This document shows positions 47,910 through 56,764 of a stretch of 64,000 bases of DNA, piece by piece (the first letter of the stretch is position 1; each line of letters starts with the position of its first letter). Position numbers and translations under genes: made by a program. The notes below the pieces were generated by a model. It was not told the origin of the DNA and did no database searches. It was given only the letters and a program-made list of their open reading frames with translations. This stretch comes from Ignavibacteria bacterium (GTDB lineage Bacteria; Bacteroidota; Ignavibacteria; Kapaibacteriales; UBA961), in assembly GCA_016873735.1 (NCBI GenBank), contig VGWD01000008.1, positions 1 through 64,000 of the forward strand, read 5' to 3'.

Positions 47910-48668
47910 TTAATTCGGCTTGAATGTGAAGGTTATCGTACCCGTCATCTGAACATCTGCCTCCAAACGATTAAACTTCCATTTTTTAAGCGTTTTCATG
48001 GAAACTCCCTCCAGATTAGGATCTCCCTTGGTCATTGGCTTCATTTCACCAACAGTACCATCAGGAAGAACTACGAATCGTATCTTGATTGAAACCAATT
48101 TTGTAAGTGTTTCAGGACTAGGAGGCATCACCTTATTCAATACAGTTCGATTTCCACCACCACCCCATTCAATATCACCAAGACCCATTCCCTTTCCTGG
48201 ACCGGTTCCTTTATTCCCCAATCCTGTACCTGTGCCTGCACCCGAACCAATCGAAGTGCCTTTTCCGGTCAAAGAATCTTTGTCTGTTTTATTGATTGAA
48301 GACATATCTTCTTTTGCTGTAAGATTCGATGTGGACAAAGGATCAATTGCCGAAGATGTGGATGTTGTTTTACCAGCATCCTGTAATGGATTTTCTGGTT
48401 TGGCACCGGATGAAGCATCACCTTCTTTTGCCAGATTTCCTTTGCTCTTTCCAGTTCCATCCCCTTCACCAAAATTCAATAAAATAATTGGTTGACTATT
48501 GTATTCTTGATGTAGTGGTTCAATGTTGATTGATGTATACGAGAACCAAATCAGCAAAAGCAACATGAATATCAAAGCTATGCCAAATCCGCGAGCGGCA
48601 TAACGATCCCACAACACCTGAATATTATAGGTGAATTGCGTTTCATTATATCTTTCTCTCAAATGCAT
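47910..48668 (-). CDS. TonB-type energy transducer
   Basis: The product has 252 residues. A single transmembrane helix at about residues 27-46 follows a basic cytosolic tail. The periplasmic linker is Ser/Thr/Gly-rich (GSGAGTGTGLGNKG) rather than Pro-rich. The C-terminal domain has ETLTKLVSIKIRFVVLPDGTVGEM and MKTLKKWKFNRL, the typical TonB C-terminal sheet. TonB normally transmits proton-motive energy from ExbB/ExbD to outer-membrane receptors; exbB/exbD are not in this window. It lies 7 bases after the SPOR gene and two genes from a receptor-like barrel. Confidence 0.82.
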   Translation of the reverse strand: MHLRERYNETQFTYNIQVLWDRYAARGFGIALIFMLLLLIWFSYTSINIEPLHQEYNSQPIILLNFGEGDGTGKSKGNLAKEGDASSGAKPENPLQDAGKTTSTSSAIDPLSTSNLTAKEDMSSINKTDKDSLTGKGTSIGSGAGTGTGLGNKGTGPGKGMGLGDIEWGGGGNRTVLNKVMPPSPETLTKLVSIKIRFVVLPDGTVGEMKPMTKGDPNLEGVSMKTLKKWKFNRLEADVQMTGTITFTFKPN

Positions 48669-48675
48669 GATGTTC

Positions 48676-49809
48676 TCACTTTACTCTTTCAACCCAAGCA
48701 TTGGTATATCCTGCTTTTCTTGCTGCATTTTCTGCTTGATCTCTTTCAGAGTATCCTCCAAAACGGACACGATACCATGTCTTACCTTTAAGGGATCTTT
48801 TACTCATAAATGCTGAAGAAACGCCTTTTGATTTCAGTTTTCGCAGTGCTACATCAGCTTCATCTTTGGAAATACTTGCCATGACTTGCACGGAATATTC
48901 TGCACCTGTAGTCTTGATCTTTTGTTTGATTATCGGATCTTTCTTTTCAATCTTCTTTGGATCGTCAAATGTTTCGTTTAATACTTGTTGTTGAGCAGTA
49001 CTTTTTGAGACCGCCGGATTTTTCTCAGACTTTTGTCGTATTTGATCTTTCTTTGCGATAACCACTTGTTCTTTTCTCTTTACTTCAACTTTCGGCATAG
49101 GTTGTTGCTTCGGTTGTTTTTCAACTTTGGCTAAAGGTGCAGGCTGTCTGTCTTTTTGAATGGAAGGAGACTGATTTCCTTGCCCCTTCTCATTGTATTC
49201 AGGATATGACTTTGCAGGAACAGGATCCGGTGGAGCAACTTTTTTGGCTGGAGCTTTTTGCTCAATCGGAACTTGCTCAGCTATCGGTTCTTGTTTCTGA
49301 GTTGGTTTCTCAGCCGGCTTCTTAACTTCGCTCTGTTCTTGTATTTGATCCTCATTTCTTTCATTATTTCCAATGCTCTTACCTTGTGCAAGCTGCATTC
49401 TTGCCAAATAATCCTGTACACGTGCCAATGAATCTTGTTCACGTGTTTCATCAAGAATTTGCTTGTCACGTTCAATTGCTTTTTCAATCTCCGAAATTGT
49501 GTCGGCAGACTGAGCAATTTGTTCATTTGGTTGCTTGTCAGATGTATTTGGTAACACAAACCACAATAAAGCCAATACAGACAATGTTAAAACTGCTATG
49601 AGTCCTATTTTTTTCGTCGATGTTTTTTCTTCTTCCGGAAGAGCATCCGGTTGAACATAGGAAATAAATCCTGATGAAGAATCAGATGTTGATCTTTCTC
49701 CTTGTGGATCTGATGGAGCTGATTGCTGAGACTTCCCATGCATGAATGTCTGATTATCGGATTCGCCAAATCCACCAAATTCATCTTGTGGTTGTTGTTG
49801 ATTGCTCAT
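48676..49809 (-). CDS. SPOR-domain protein with single transmembrane helix
   Basis: The product has 377 residues. A cytosolic acidic/Gln-rich tail (residues 1-65) is followed by a transmembrane helix (IGLIAVLTLSVLALLWFVL) and a long Lys/Gln/Pro/Glu-rich periplasmic linker of about 200 residues. The C-terminal SPOR domain (last 70 residues: YSVQVMASISKDEADVALRK, WYRVRFGGYSERDQAENAAR) binds denuded glycan strands at sites of septal peptidoglycan. The layout matches FtsN/DedD-like proteins, though FtsN identity cannot be claimed. It lies between the barrel (15 bases) and tonB (7 bases). Confidence 0.85.
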   Translation of the reverse strand: MSNQQQPQDEFGGFGESDNQTFMHGKSQQSAPSDPQGERSTSDSSSGFISYVQPDALPEEEKTSTKKIGLIAVLTLSVLALLWFVLPNTSDKQPNEQIAQSADTISEIEKAIERDKQILDETREQDSLARVQDYLARMQLAQGKSIGNNERNEDQIQEQSEVKKPAEKPTQKQEPIAEQVPIEQKAPAKKVAPPDPVPAKSYPEYNEKGQGNQSPSIQKDRQPAPLAKVEKQPKQQPMPKVEVKRKEQVVIAKKDQIRQKSEKNPAVSKSTAQQQVLNETFDDPKKIEKKDPIIKQKIKTTGAEYSVQVMASISKDEADVALRKLKSKGVSSAFMSKRSLKGKTWYRVRFGGYSERDQAENAARKAGYTNAWVERVK

Positions 49810-49824
49810 ATGGCAATGTCCTCA

Positions 49825-51432
49825 TTAGAAAAGATATCTTGCACCTAGTGCCACAAATGTTCCCCGCTCACGGAATCTGTTCCAAAGATACACAGAAGCA
49901 TTGAGGATATTATCTATTCGAAGATATGCTTCGAAGTCTTTTTGAATGGTATAATTTAATCGAGCATTCGCCATGATATAAGAAGGTATCTCATTCTGAC
50001 CCTTTATATCTATTGTTCTAGACCCTATATGCTCGATGGAAAAGACAGATTGCAATGAACTTGTCCACATACGCTCATAGCGCAATCCTATTGTAAGTGG
50101 AGCAATCATGGGAATGGCAATATCTTGATCAGCTTGCGAACTGTAGGTATATGATGCAAATCCACCGATCGTTGAATGCACCCAAGCTTTCCACTGGGTT
50201 TCAAATCGCATGTCTAACAATGTTCCTGAAATATAATCAATGTCAAATCCTGCAAACTTTCCCACTTCCAAAGAATTGGGAACTATTACCGGAATATTCG
50301 ATGATGAACGATATGATATCTTTATCGAAGATGACAAATCGATTGATGGGTGCCATTGCAACATGGGTGCTATATCGATATCATCTCTTCTGAAAGAAAT
50401 CACAGGATTATTCATTAAATAAGGATTAATCGCAAGCATTTGTGCAAGCGATGTATTATTCAAACCAGACCTAATTTGCATATAGGCAGTAAATTCCGAA
50501 GATAATCGATAATCAATATCACCCAACAATGAAACTGCTCCAAATTGAATACCTTGAGAATTCATTGCTGATTGCAAACCTGCGCCACCTCGAATTGTGA
50601 TATCACCACTTGTCCAGATGGTAGAAGCACCTGCTTGCAAAAGATTATAGTCGGAATCTTCACCATAAGAGTGCAGATCAACCAATAATGAGGTTGTGAT
50701 CGGCATCCCAATCAATGGCATCGTGATATCGGCAAATCCTTTGATCCGTGCATCTGAAAATGTACTTACATCAGTTTCTATCGAAAGCGATTGCCATTCA
50801 GCACCCATTGCATAGGAATAATCACCTATTATACCCTTGACATCTACATGCGCACCCACATCGTTCATTGTTCGCTTCAAGACAAATTGCTTGTCAGCAC
50901 CGAATAGCTGAAATGACTTATTGGAGTAAGAGAATCCGGATTCCGTACGACTCCCCCCGAAAAACACGAATTTCTTTGGGGCATCATAACTTGCACGCAA
51001 GGATATGCCGGTTTTTGTAAAATCGGCATTATCAATATGCCCTGAACTTCGTTCAACATTTCCAAATATATCAACTGCATAACCACCGGTTGAGAATGAG
51101 TATCCGGCATTGATATTTGGAGTGACAAATATGCCAAATTCACCCTTTACATAGCCTTGTACCGAATAGGGCTTCAATGCACTGGAAGGTAAGGGTACAG
51201 CGGGTAATAATGGCACAGGTATCTTAACATCCGTATTTATTGAATCCAATTCAGCTTTGGAGAGTGTTCCCGGTTTCGATGGCTTCATCTTCAAACCGCC
51301 TTTGATCTCGGCATTGGTCTTTCCGGTAATGACAAACTCCTGCAAATCCAATTGTTGATCAGCTGTGTTTTTATTGTCTTGCGCCACTATTGGACCAGAC
51401 ATCAACAACAATACTATAAGGTTCAACATCAT
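49825..51432 (-). CDS. TonB-receptor-like outer-membrane barrel without a plug domain
   Basis: The product has 535 residues. The signal peptide ends IVAQ. The N-terminal mature part has LDLQEFVITGKTNAEIKGG, which looks like a TonB-box/extension region, then about 70 residues of Pro/Lys/Ser-rich linker. The rest is a beta-barrel of alternating strands (LLQAGASTIWTSGDITIRGG, LTIGLRYERMWTS) ending in GARYLF with the terminal Phe of outer-membrane proteins. No globular plug of the usual 130-residue type is seen, so it may be a receptor-like pore or an assembly partner of the TPR protein with which it is ATGA-coupled. Confidence 0.75.
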   Translation of the reverse strand: MMLNLIVLLLMSGPIVAQDNKNTADQQLDLQEFVITGKTNAEIKGGLKMKPSKPGTLSKAELDSINTDVKIPVPLLPAVPLPSSALKPYSVQGYVKGEFGIFVTPNINAGYSFSTGGYAVDIFGNVERSSGHIDNADFTKTGISLRASYDAPKKFVFFGGSRTESGFSYSNKSFQLFGADKQFVLKRTMNDVGAHVDVKGIIGDYSYAMGAEWQSLSIETDVSTFSDARIKGFADITMPLIGMPITTSLLVDLHSYGEDSDYNLLQAGASTIWTSGDITIRGGAGLQSAMNSQGIQFGAVSLLGDIDYRLSSEFTAYMQIRSGLNNTSLAQMLAINPYLMNNPVISFRRDDIDIAPMLQWHPSIDLSSSIKISYRSSSNIPVIVPNSLEVGKFAGFDIDYISGTLLDMRFETQWKAWVHSTIGGFASYTYSSQADQDIAIPMIAPLTIGLRYERMWTSSLQSVFSIEHIGSRTIDIKGQNEIPSYIMANARLNYTIQKDFEAYLRIDNILNASVYLWNRFRERGTFVALGARYLF

Positions 51433-54400
51433 GGCTTTACCTTTTGGATTCTTTTCAATCGAGCAGCAGCTGATTTACCATAATCATCATCGGGACGAAG
51501 TGTGGTCAATGTTTGAAACACTTCTTTTGCGGCATCATAATTCTTGATTGTTTCATAACAATCACCAAGTCCAAGCAGCGATAATGAGAACCAATCTTCT
51601 ATTGAACTAAATTGTTCTCTTACACCCAAAAATGCGGTGATGGCATTTTCATATTCTTTTTGATTCATCCAAAGTTCACCAATGCGATATTGCGCTTCAG
51701 CTGCAATATTTGGATTATCAATCCGCTTCGCCAATGGTTTGAAATGAACCAAAGCACTGTCATACATCAAGCGAGAACGGAAATACATGGCTATTCTATA
51801 ACGGGACTGATCTCCGTATTCTGTGCTGGAATATGTATCCGCAATGAGTGTATAAAATCGCAATGCCTGTAATGAATCCCCCAAGGAGCTTGCTATTTGA
51901 GCTCTTTCGAAACCGGCTTGGGCCGAAGAAGATTGTTCAGGGAATTCTGTCATGACCAGGGCAAATGCAGTATCAGCTTCACGAAGGCGTTGATCATTCG
52001 TTTTCATGAGTCCAATTTCCAACAGAGCCAATGGAGCATATTCACTTTTTGCATATCGTTTGAACACATCACGCCATGATTGCTCTGCTTTTGCTGGCTC
52101 ACCAAGACTTGCAAAACTTTTCCCTAAATAGAACAATGCCTCTGCATTACGCTCCATGTCGGAATTACTCTTGAGAAATGCTTCATATTCAGCAATGGCA
52201 CCGGAATAGTTCTTTCCATTGTATAAACTTAATCCACGATTCATCAATAAGTCTTTTGCCATATCAGATTCAGGATTCTTCATGATGAAATCATCAACAA
52301 CCACTTTTGCTTCATCAATCCTTCCCAAGAATTCAAGGCAATATTGAATGCTCTTTACTGCTTCACCTGCCAATGGCGAAGATGAGTATTGATTCTTGAC
52401 AATTGTATAGGATGAAATTGCTTCATCATATCGCTCCATATTATACAATGCATCGGCAATTGTATAATGAGTTCTTGCGGCAAGTTGTGTGGATGGATAG
52501 TCGACCAACAATGCTCGTAATTCGGAGATGGCTTCATCATAACGTCGCTGCTGAAAAAGAGTCCACCCTACAGAATACAAAGCAGATGCTGAAAGTGGTG
52601 ATTGTGGATATGACCTGGCAAATGTGCGAAATGCCTTTATGGCTCCATCAAAATCATCTGTTCTGTATAAAGCTTGTCCATACTGATATGCGGAATATTG
52701 ACCCTCCTCAGTACGTGGCCCTTCATTCATTGCCGCCTTATAAGCTTGAGCAGCTTCTCTATATTGCTTCAATACATAGTGACCATCGGCCTTTCTTGCC
52801 AATGCATCAGTGGCAAAACGGGTCTTGGGAAATTCTTTAATGAGCTTTGAGAATGACTGTGAACTTTGAGAAAATTCTCGCCTTCTAAATTGCGACCAAG
52901 CTATTCCGTAAAAACTTTCTTCTCTTCGATTGCTAATGGGAAAATCACTGATGAGTTGTTTGTAAAACTCTTCTGCATTCTTTAAGAGATCTGTTCTATA
53001 ATATGATTCAGCAAGCCAAAACAATGCTTGATCTTTTCTGGAATCTTTGGGATGCTCTCCAAGAAATGTAGACAATTCGATGATTGCATCTCTGTATTGG
53101 TCATTTTGATGAAATGATATCCCTTGTTTTAAGCGTGCTTCAGCTAAAATATTGTCCTTATTCTCCAATTCCCTATTAGACATGGAAATTGCAATTCTCT
53201 CGGCAGATGCATATTCTCTCGCAGATTTCCCGAATTGCTCTTGATCATGATAAACACTCCCCAACAGCAAATGGAACTTTACAAGCAAGGATTTTTCCTG
53301 CGTTTCGCGAATACCTCGTTCAAATGTTTTGCGTGCTGTTTCAAGCTCATTATCCTCATAGGCCAATTGACCATATTCCAATAATGCCTGCGCCAAAAAA
53401 GGATAGCCAGTTTGCATGGACAAAGTGGAGAATTCTTTTTTTGCAAAGCTTCGATCTCCGATTGCTTTGTTTATCAATGCATGATAAAGCTGAGCCCCGG
53501 AACGTAGTAGGGCTTGTTCATCTTGAGCGGAATCAATAATATATTGATAATACGTTTTGGATATTGCATAATCCTGCAAATGAAATGCTGCATATCCTGC
53601 AGACATTTTTGCATGCATGAATAATGGGGACCCGGGAAATGCGGACATAAATGCCTCAAATGCCTGCAAACCAGATTTGCTCTGCCCGGCCAAAACCAAT
53701 GCTTGCGCTCTGATGAAGGCGATGTCTTGCTTGGCTCTATCTGAAAAGGATTGTTCCTCTGGTTTTATTATTGATGAGTCACTTGTTTGCAATTTGTCAA
53801 TGACTGCTTGGGCCTGATCAATATATGCTATCGATGCATTCGGTTCACGCATTCCAAGTTTGATATTGGAGGCTCGGATCGCAGAACTCAAAACAGTATT
53901 TCGCATGGAATATATACGCAATAATTCCCCATACAATACAACGGCTTCCTGTTCCGAACCGGATCGCTCTTTCAACTGAGCTCTCATGTATAATGCATCA
54001 TCGGAAAGGTGATGCAGTGGATAAGCACCCTGCATCTCTTTCAAAGTTGACAAAGCATTATCAGGATTTCCTAGTCGAGCCTCAGATGCTCCCTTCCAAT
54101 ACAAAGCCATGGCTCGATAATCTGCAAAAACTGAATCATTCTTTGCTTTTTCTTTCGTTACATTTGCAATGACGGTAAAATAGTACACAGCTTTGGAAAG
54201 CTCGGTAATGTGATATGCTATGAATCCACGTTCCAACCAAGCGATGGGTATGAAGGGAGAATTGGGGCGCTGCTGAATGAAATCCCCGAGAAGTTTGTCT
54301 GCATAACGATAATCCTGAGATTGCCTCAAAATCAGTGATTGCAACATAAGCGCCTCATCTTTGGGGGCACTTGTTTGGGCAATGCTCAATGAACGTTGTA

Positions 54401-54554
54401 ATTGCAGTCTGCCCTCTGCCAATAAACCGTCATCGACGAGTTTGGCAATCTCACGGAGGTCCTTTGTCCCATAAAGGATACCGGGATTCATCAATTGACC
54501 CTGCATCATTGTTGTACACAATATGCAAATGGCCACGAAAAACCAGTGCTTCAT
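51429..54554 (-). CDS. Large exported TPR-repeat protein
   Basis: The product has 1,041 residues from the start at 54554 (MKHWFFVAICILC, signal peptide ending MMQGQ). It is almost entirely tetratricopeptide repeats of the BamD/YbgF (TolA-binding) type, for example ALFWLAESYYRTDLLKNAEEFYKQLI, YSVGWTLFQQRRYDEAISEL and AEALFYLGKSFASLGEPAKAEQSW. I can distinguish well over a dozen repeats between residues 100 and 1030. It should form a long periplasmic solenoid for protein contacts. It is the first gene of the envelope operon and its stop overlaps the barrel start. Confidence 0.88.
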   Translation of the reverse strand: MKHWFFVAICILCTTMMQGQLMNPGILYGTKDLREIAKLVDDGLLAEGRLQLQRSLSIAQTSAPKDEALMLQSLILRQSQDYRYADKLLGDFIQQRPNSPFIPIAWLERGFIAYHITELSKAVYYFTVIANVTKEKAKNDSVFADYRAMALYWKGASEARLGNPDNALSTLKEMQGAYPLHHLSDDALYMRAQLKERSGSEQEAVVLYGELLRIYSMRNTVLSSAIRASNIKLGMREPNASIAYIDQAQAVIDKLQTSDSSIIKPEEQSFSDRAKQDIAFIRAQALVLAGQSKSGLQAFEAFMSAFPGSPLFMHAKMSAGYAAFHLQDYAISKTYYQYIIDSAQDEQALLRSGAQLYHALINKAIGDRSFAKKEFSTLSMQTGYPFLAQALLEYGQLAYEDNELETARKTFERGIRETQEKSLLVKFHLLLGSVYHDQEQFGKSAREYASAERIAISMSNRELENKDNILAEARLKQGISFHQNDQYRDAIIELSTFLGEHPKDSRKDQALFWLAESYYRTDLLKNAEEFYKQLISDFPISNRREESFYGIAWSQFRRREFSQSSQSFSKLIKEFPKTRFATDALARKADGHYVLKQYREAAQAYKAAMNEGPRTEEGQYSAYQYGQALYRTDDFDGAIKAFRTFARSYPQSPLSASALYSVGWTLFQQRRYDEAISELRALLVDYPSTQLAARTHYTIADALYNMERYDEAISSYTIVKNQYSSSPLAGEAVKSIQYCLEFLGRIDEAKVVVDDFIMKNPESDMAKDLLMNRGLSLYNGKNYSGAIAEYEAFLKSNSDMERNAEALFYLGKSFASLGEPAKAEQSWRDVFKRYAKSEYAPLALLEIGLMKTNDQRLREADTAFALVMTEFPEQSSSAQAGFERAQIASSLGDSLQALRFYTLIADTYSSTEYGDQSRYRIAMYFRSRLMYDSALVHFKPLAKRIDNPNIAAEAQYRIGELWMNQKEYENAITAFLGVREQFSSIEDWFSLSLLGLGDCYETIKNYDAAKEVFQTLTTLRPDDDYGKSAAARLKRIQKVKP

Positions 54555-54587
54555 AATACTTTGATAGGATGGAAAGATGCTGCACTT

Positions 54588-54617
54588 CAAAAATAAGAAT
54601 ATCTCTGCTATATCAAA
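54588..54617 (-). promoter_or_regulatory. FCB-type promoter of the TPR-barrel-SPOR-TonB-ugd operon
   Basis: On the minus strand TTTG (54617-54614), an 18-base spacer and TATTTTTG (54595-54588) match the -33/-7 consensus closely. Transcription would start near 54581, about 27 bases before the TPR gene start. Confidence 0.65.
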
Positions 54618-54670
54618 GTGTATTTTACGATTTTTGAGGCAAATGATGACTAGGTCTCAGGAAACTTGAA

Positions 54671-55396
54671 TCAATCTAAAAAGGTCATGAAAGCCACATT
54701 TCTTCCTTGATCCCCATCCCTTCTATATGAATGAAATCGCTCATCATTGATGGTGCAGACATCGCTTATCTCCAAATGTTCCTTTTTTATGCCCCGATTA
54801 AGCAAACCTTCCATGATTGCTGCCTGCAAATCCAATGTGAGACACCCATTTTTTGAAGTATATACATGACCCGGAAAATAGTCATTGAATTCCTCACCAA
54901 CTTCATAAGCACTTTTACCGGCACAAGGAGTGAGCCAAATCAGAAGGTCTTCGGGTTTACTATTATAGGTTTGCTTCAGCAAATCCACTCCTTTTGTACC
55001 AATCTCTGCTTTCGTACCCCTCCAACCGGAATGTAGAGCCATCAAAACTTTTTGCTTAGGATCAACAATCAGAATACCACAACAGTCTGCTAGGGAGACG
55101 GTAATAGTCACTTGATGGCTCATTGTATACAGTCCATCACCCCGATCAGAATTCATGTCATCGGCAGAAATAATCTGCGAACTATGTTCCTGATGTAATG
55201 CAATGATGCGCTTTCCAATACCTTGACCAATTGTTTTGTTCAAACTTGCTTCATGTACTGTAAACTGTTCATCAGATATGAGTGGCAATTTCCTGAATGA
55301 AAATCCAAAAGGTGGAAATTCCGATGATTGTCCCCGCATCGACATGCCTGCGCTGATTGGATATCCATCAAAAATCGAAGGTCTATAAATGTTCAT
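54671..55396 (-). CDS. pgeF: Peptidoglycan editing factor PgeF (YfiH/polyphenol oxidase family)
   Basis: The product has 241 residues. The Cu/Zn-type site residues are in LHQEHSS, LADCCGILIVD and ALHSGWRGT, the His-Cys-His set of the family. LTPCAGKSAYEVGEEF and the C-terminal FHSYRRDGDQGRNVAFM are also conserved. PgeF removes amino acids wrongly added to UDP-MurNAc in place of L-Ala. The start at 55396 (MNIYRPSIF) is preferred to 55450; it overlaps queG by 14 bases. It is the last gene of the operon. Confidence 0.9.
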   Translation of the reverse strand: MNIYRPSIFDGYPISAGMSMRGQSSEFPPFGFSFRKLPLISDEQFTVHEASLNKTIGQGIGKRIIALHQEHSSQIISADDMNSDRGDGLYTMSHQVTITVSLADCCGILIVDPKQKVLMALHSGWRGTKAEIGTKGVDLLKQTYNSKPEDLLIWLTPCAGKSAYEVGEEFNDYFPGHVYTSKNGCLTLDLQAAIMEGLLNRGIKKEHLEISDVCTINDERFHSYRRDGDQGRNVAFMTFLD

Positions 55397-56369
55397 CAGA
55401 GTCCTTTTGAGCATGTAGCAATGCTTCGACATTTCTTTGCAATCCGGCAAGTTTGGTTCTTTTCAAGGGACTCTTTCTGAATCTGTCCGAGAATTCGGAT
55501 TTCTCCATGGACATTATGTCATTGAGCAAAACTGTTGTTTGTCCATGTCTGGGATAAAACTCCGCCATGGTTGTTTCCTTTGCAAATGAATTCCAAGGAC
55601 ATACATCCTGGCAAATATCGCAACCAAATATCCATTGATCCATGTTCTGAGAAATTTCGGTCGGTATTGGGATGTCTGGTTTGGCTTCAATTGTCCAGTA
55701 TGACAAGCATTTTCCTGCATCTACCGTATATGGTTCAACTATGGCAGAAGTTGGACAAGCCTCCATACATGCCGTGCAGGTTCCACAATAGTCTTGAATG
55801 GGCTGATCATGGGCAAGTTCAACGCTTGTAATGATCACGCCAATGAAAAACCATGAACCGATATCTCTTGAGATGATATTTGAATGCTTCCCTTGCCAAC
55901 CTATACCGGCTTTCCTAGCCCATTGTTTTTCTGAAACAGGACCGGTATCTACATAGTATGTTGATTTGGATCCAGGCTGAATAGTGTGTAATAACTCGAT
56001 GATATGTTGAATGTTTTTTGGCAGAAGTTCGTGATAATCAGTGCCCCAGGCATATCGTGAAATCTTACCTCTATCATCGCCCACTTCATGTTTTTGTGGT
56101 GTATAATAAGAACGTCCGACAACAATCACTGATTTGGCCTCAGGCATTATTGCGCGTATGTCTTTACGCTTTTGAAAATTTCTTTCAAGATAGGTCATGG
56201 TTGCTTGATACCCTGCTGACAACCATTCTTCGAATTTGCGATACTCTCCAGGGGTGGATTCTGCTTTTGCAATACCCACCAGTTCAAAACCGGCTTTTGT
56301 TGCAGCTTGCTTTACTCTTTGAGCATTAAGCGATAAATCAGAGTGCATTGTTAGAAGTTCCGTAGCCAT
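55383..56369 (-). CDS. queG: Epoxyqueuosine reductase
   Basis: The product is a 328-residue cobalamin-dependent Fe-S enzyme that reduces epoxyqueuosine to queuosine in tRNA. The N-terminal domain has FELVGIAKAES and the B12-binding region around GRSYYTP and RYAWGTDYHE. The ferredoxin-type clusters are CGTCTACMEACPT and GCDICQDVCPWN. An alternative start at 56348 would avoid overlapping the Rieske gene. It shares the operon with envelope genes, which appears to be chance rather than pathway. Confidence 0.92.
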   Translation of the reverse strand: MATELLTMHSDLSLNAQRVKQAATKAGFELVGIAKAESTPGEYRKFEEWLSAGYQATMTYLERNFQKRKDIRAIMPEAKSVIVVGRSYYTPQKHEVGDDRGKISRYAWGTDYHELLPKNIQHIIELLHTIQPGSKSTYYVDTGPVSEKQWARKAGIGWQGKHSNIISRDIGSWFFIGVIITSVELAHDQPIQDYCGTCTACMEACPTSAIVEPYTVDAGKCLSYWTIEAKPDIPIPTEISQNMDQWIFGCDICQDVCPWNSFAKETTMAEFYPRHGQTTVLLNDIMSMEKSEFSDRFRKSPLKRTKLAGLQRNVEALLHAQKDSDEHL

Positions 56370-56764
56370 AATGGAGTATTCTTTTCAGGTTTCTCCAGCA
56401 TTACATATCCATCCAGTTCAAGAATTGAATATGTTTTCAAACGTGCATTGCTCCCTAGTGCCTTCCCGGAGTCAAGAGAATAAATCCAACCATGGAGCGG
56501 ACAAGTGACTGTTCCTTCTTCAATCAATCCATCACAAATTACAGCTGAATATTGATGTGGACAGATATTCGAAACTGCATAGATTTTAGATCCTTCTCTG
56601 AACAAGGCCACTTGGACATCTTCATTAAAATAGATATTCTTTCCCTTCTTCTGATATATCTCATCGGATTTGCATATCCGAAGATAGGCCTTGCCTTCAA
56701 TCGTGAACTCTTCGAATGATGCAATATTATGTTCAAATGTTTCGAGTTCTCTTTCAGACATCAA
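56351..56764 (-). CDS. Rieske [2Fe-2S] protein
   Basis: The product has 137 residues. The cluster ligands are seen as NICPHQYS and, 17 residues after the His, CPLHGWIYSLDSG (CxH...CxxH), the pattern of Rieske ferredoxins and nitrite reductase small subunits. There is no signal or membrane helix, so it is likely a cytosolic electron carrier. Residues 1-45 are less conserved. The ATGA overlap with the MBL hydrolase stop suggests the two are made together, possibly as an enzyme and its electron donor, but no oxygenase is visible. Confidence 0.85.
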   Translation of the reverse strand: MMSERELETFEHNIASFEEFTIEGKAYLRICKSDEIYQKKGKNIYFNEDVQVALFREGSKIYAVSNICPHQYSAVICDGLIEEGTVTCPLHGWIYSLDSGKALGSNARLKTYSILELDGYVMLEKPEKNTPLWLRNF

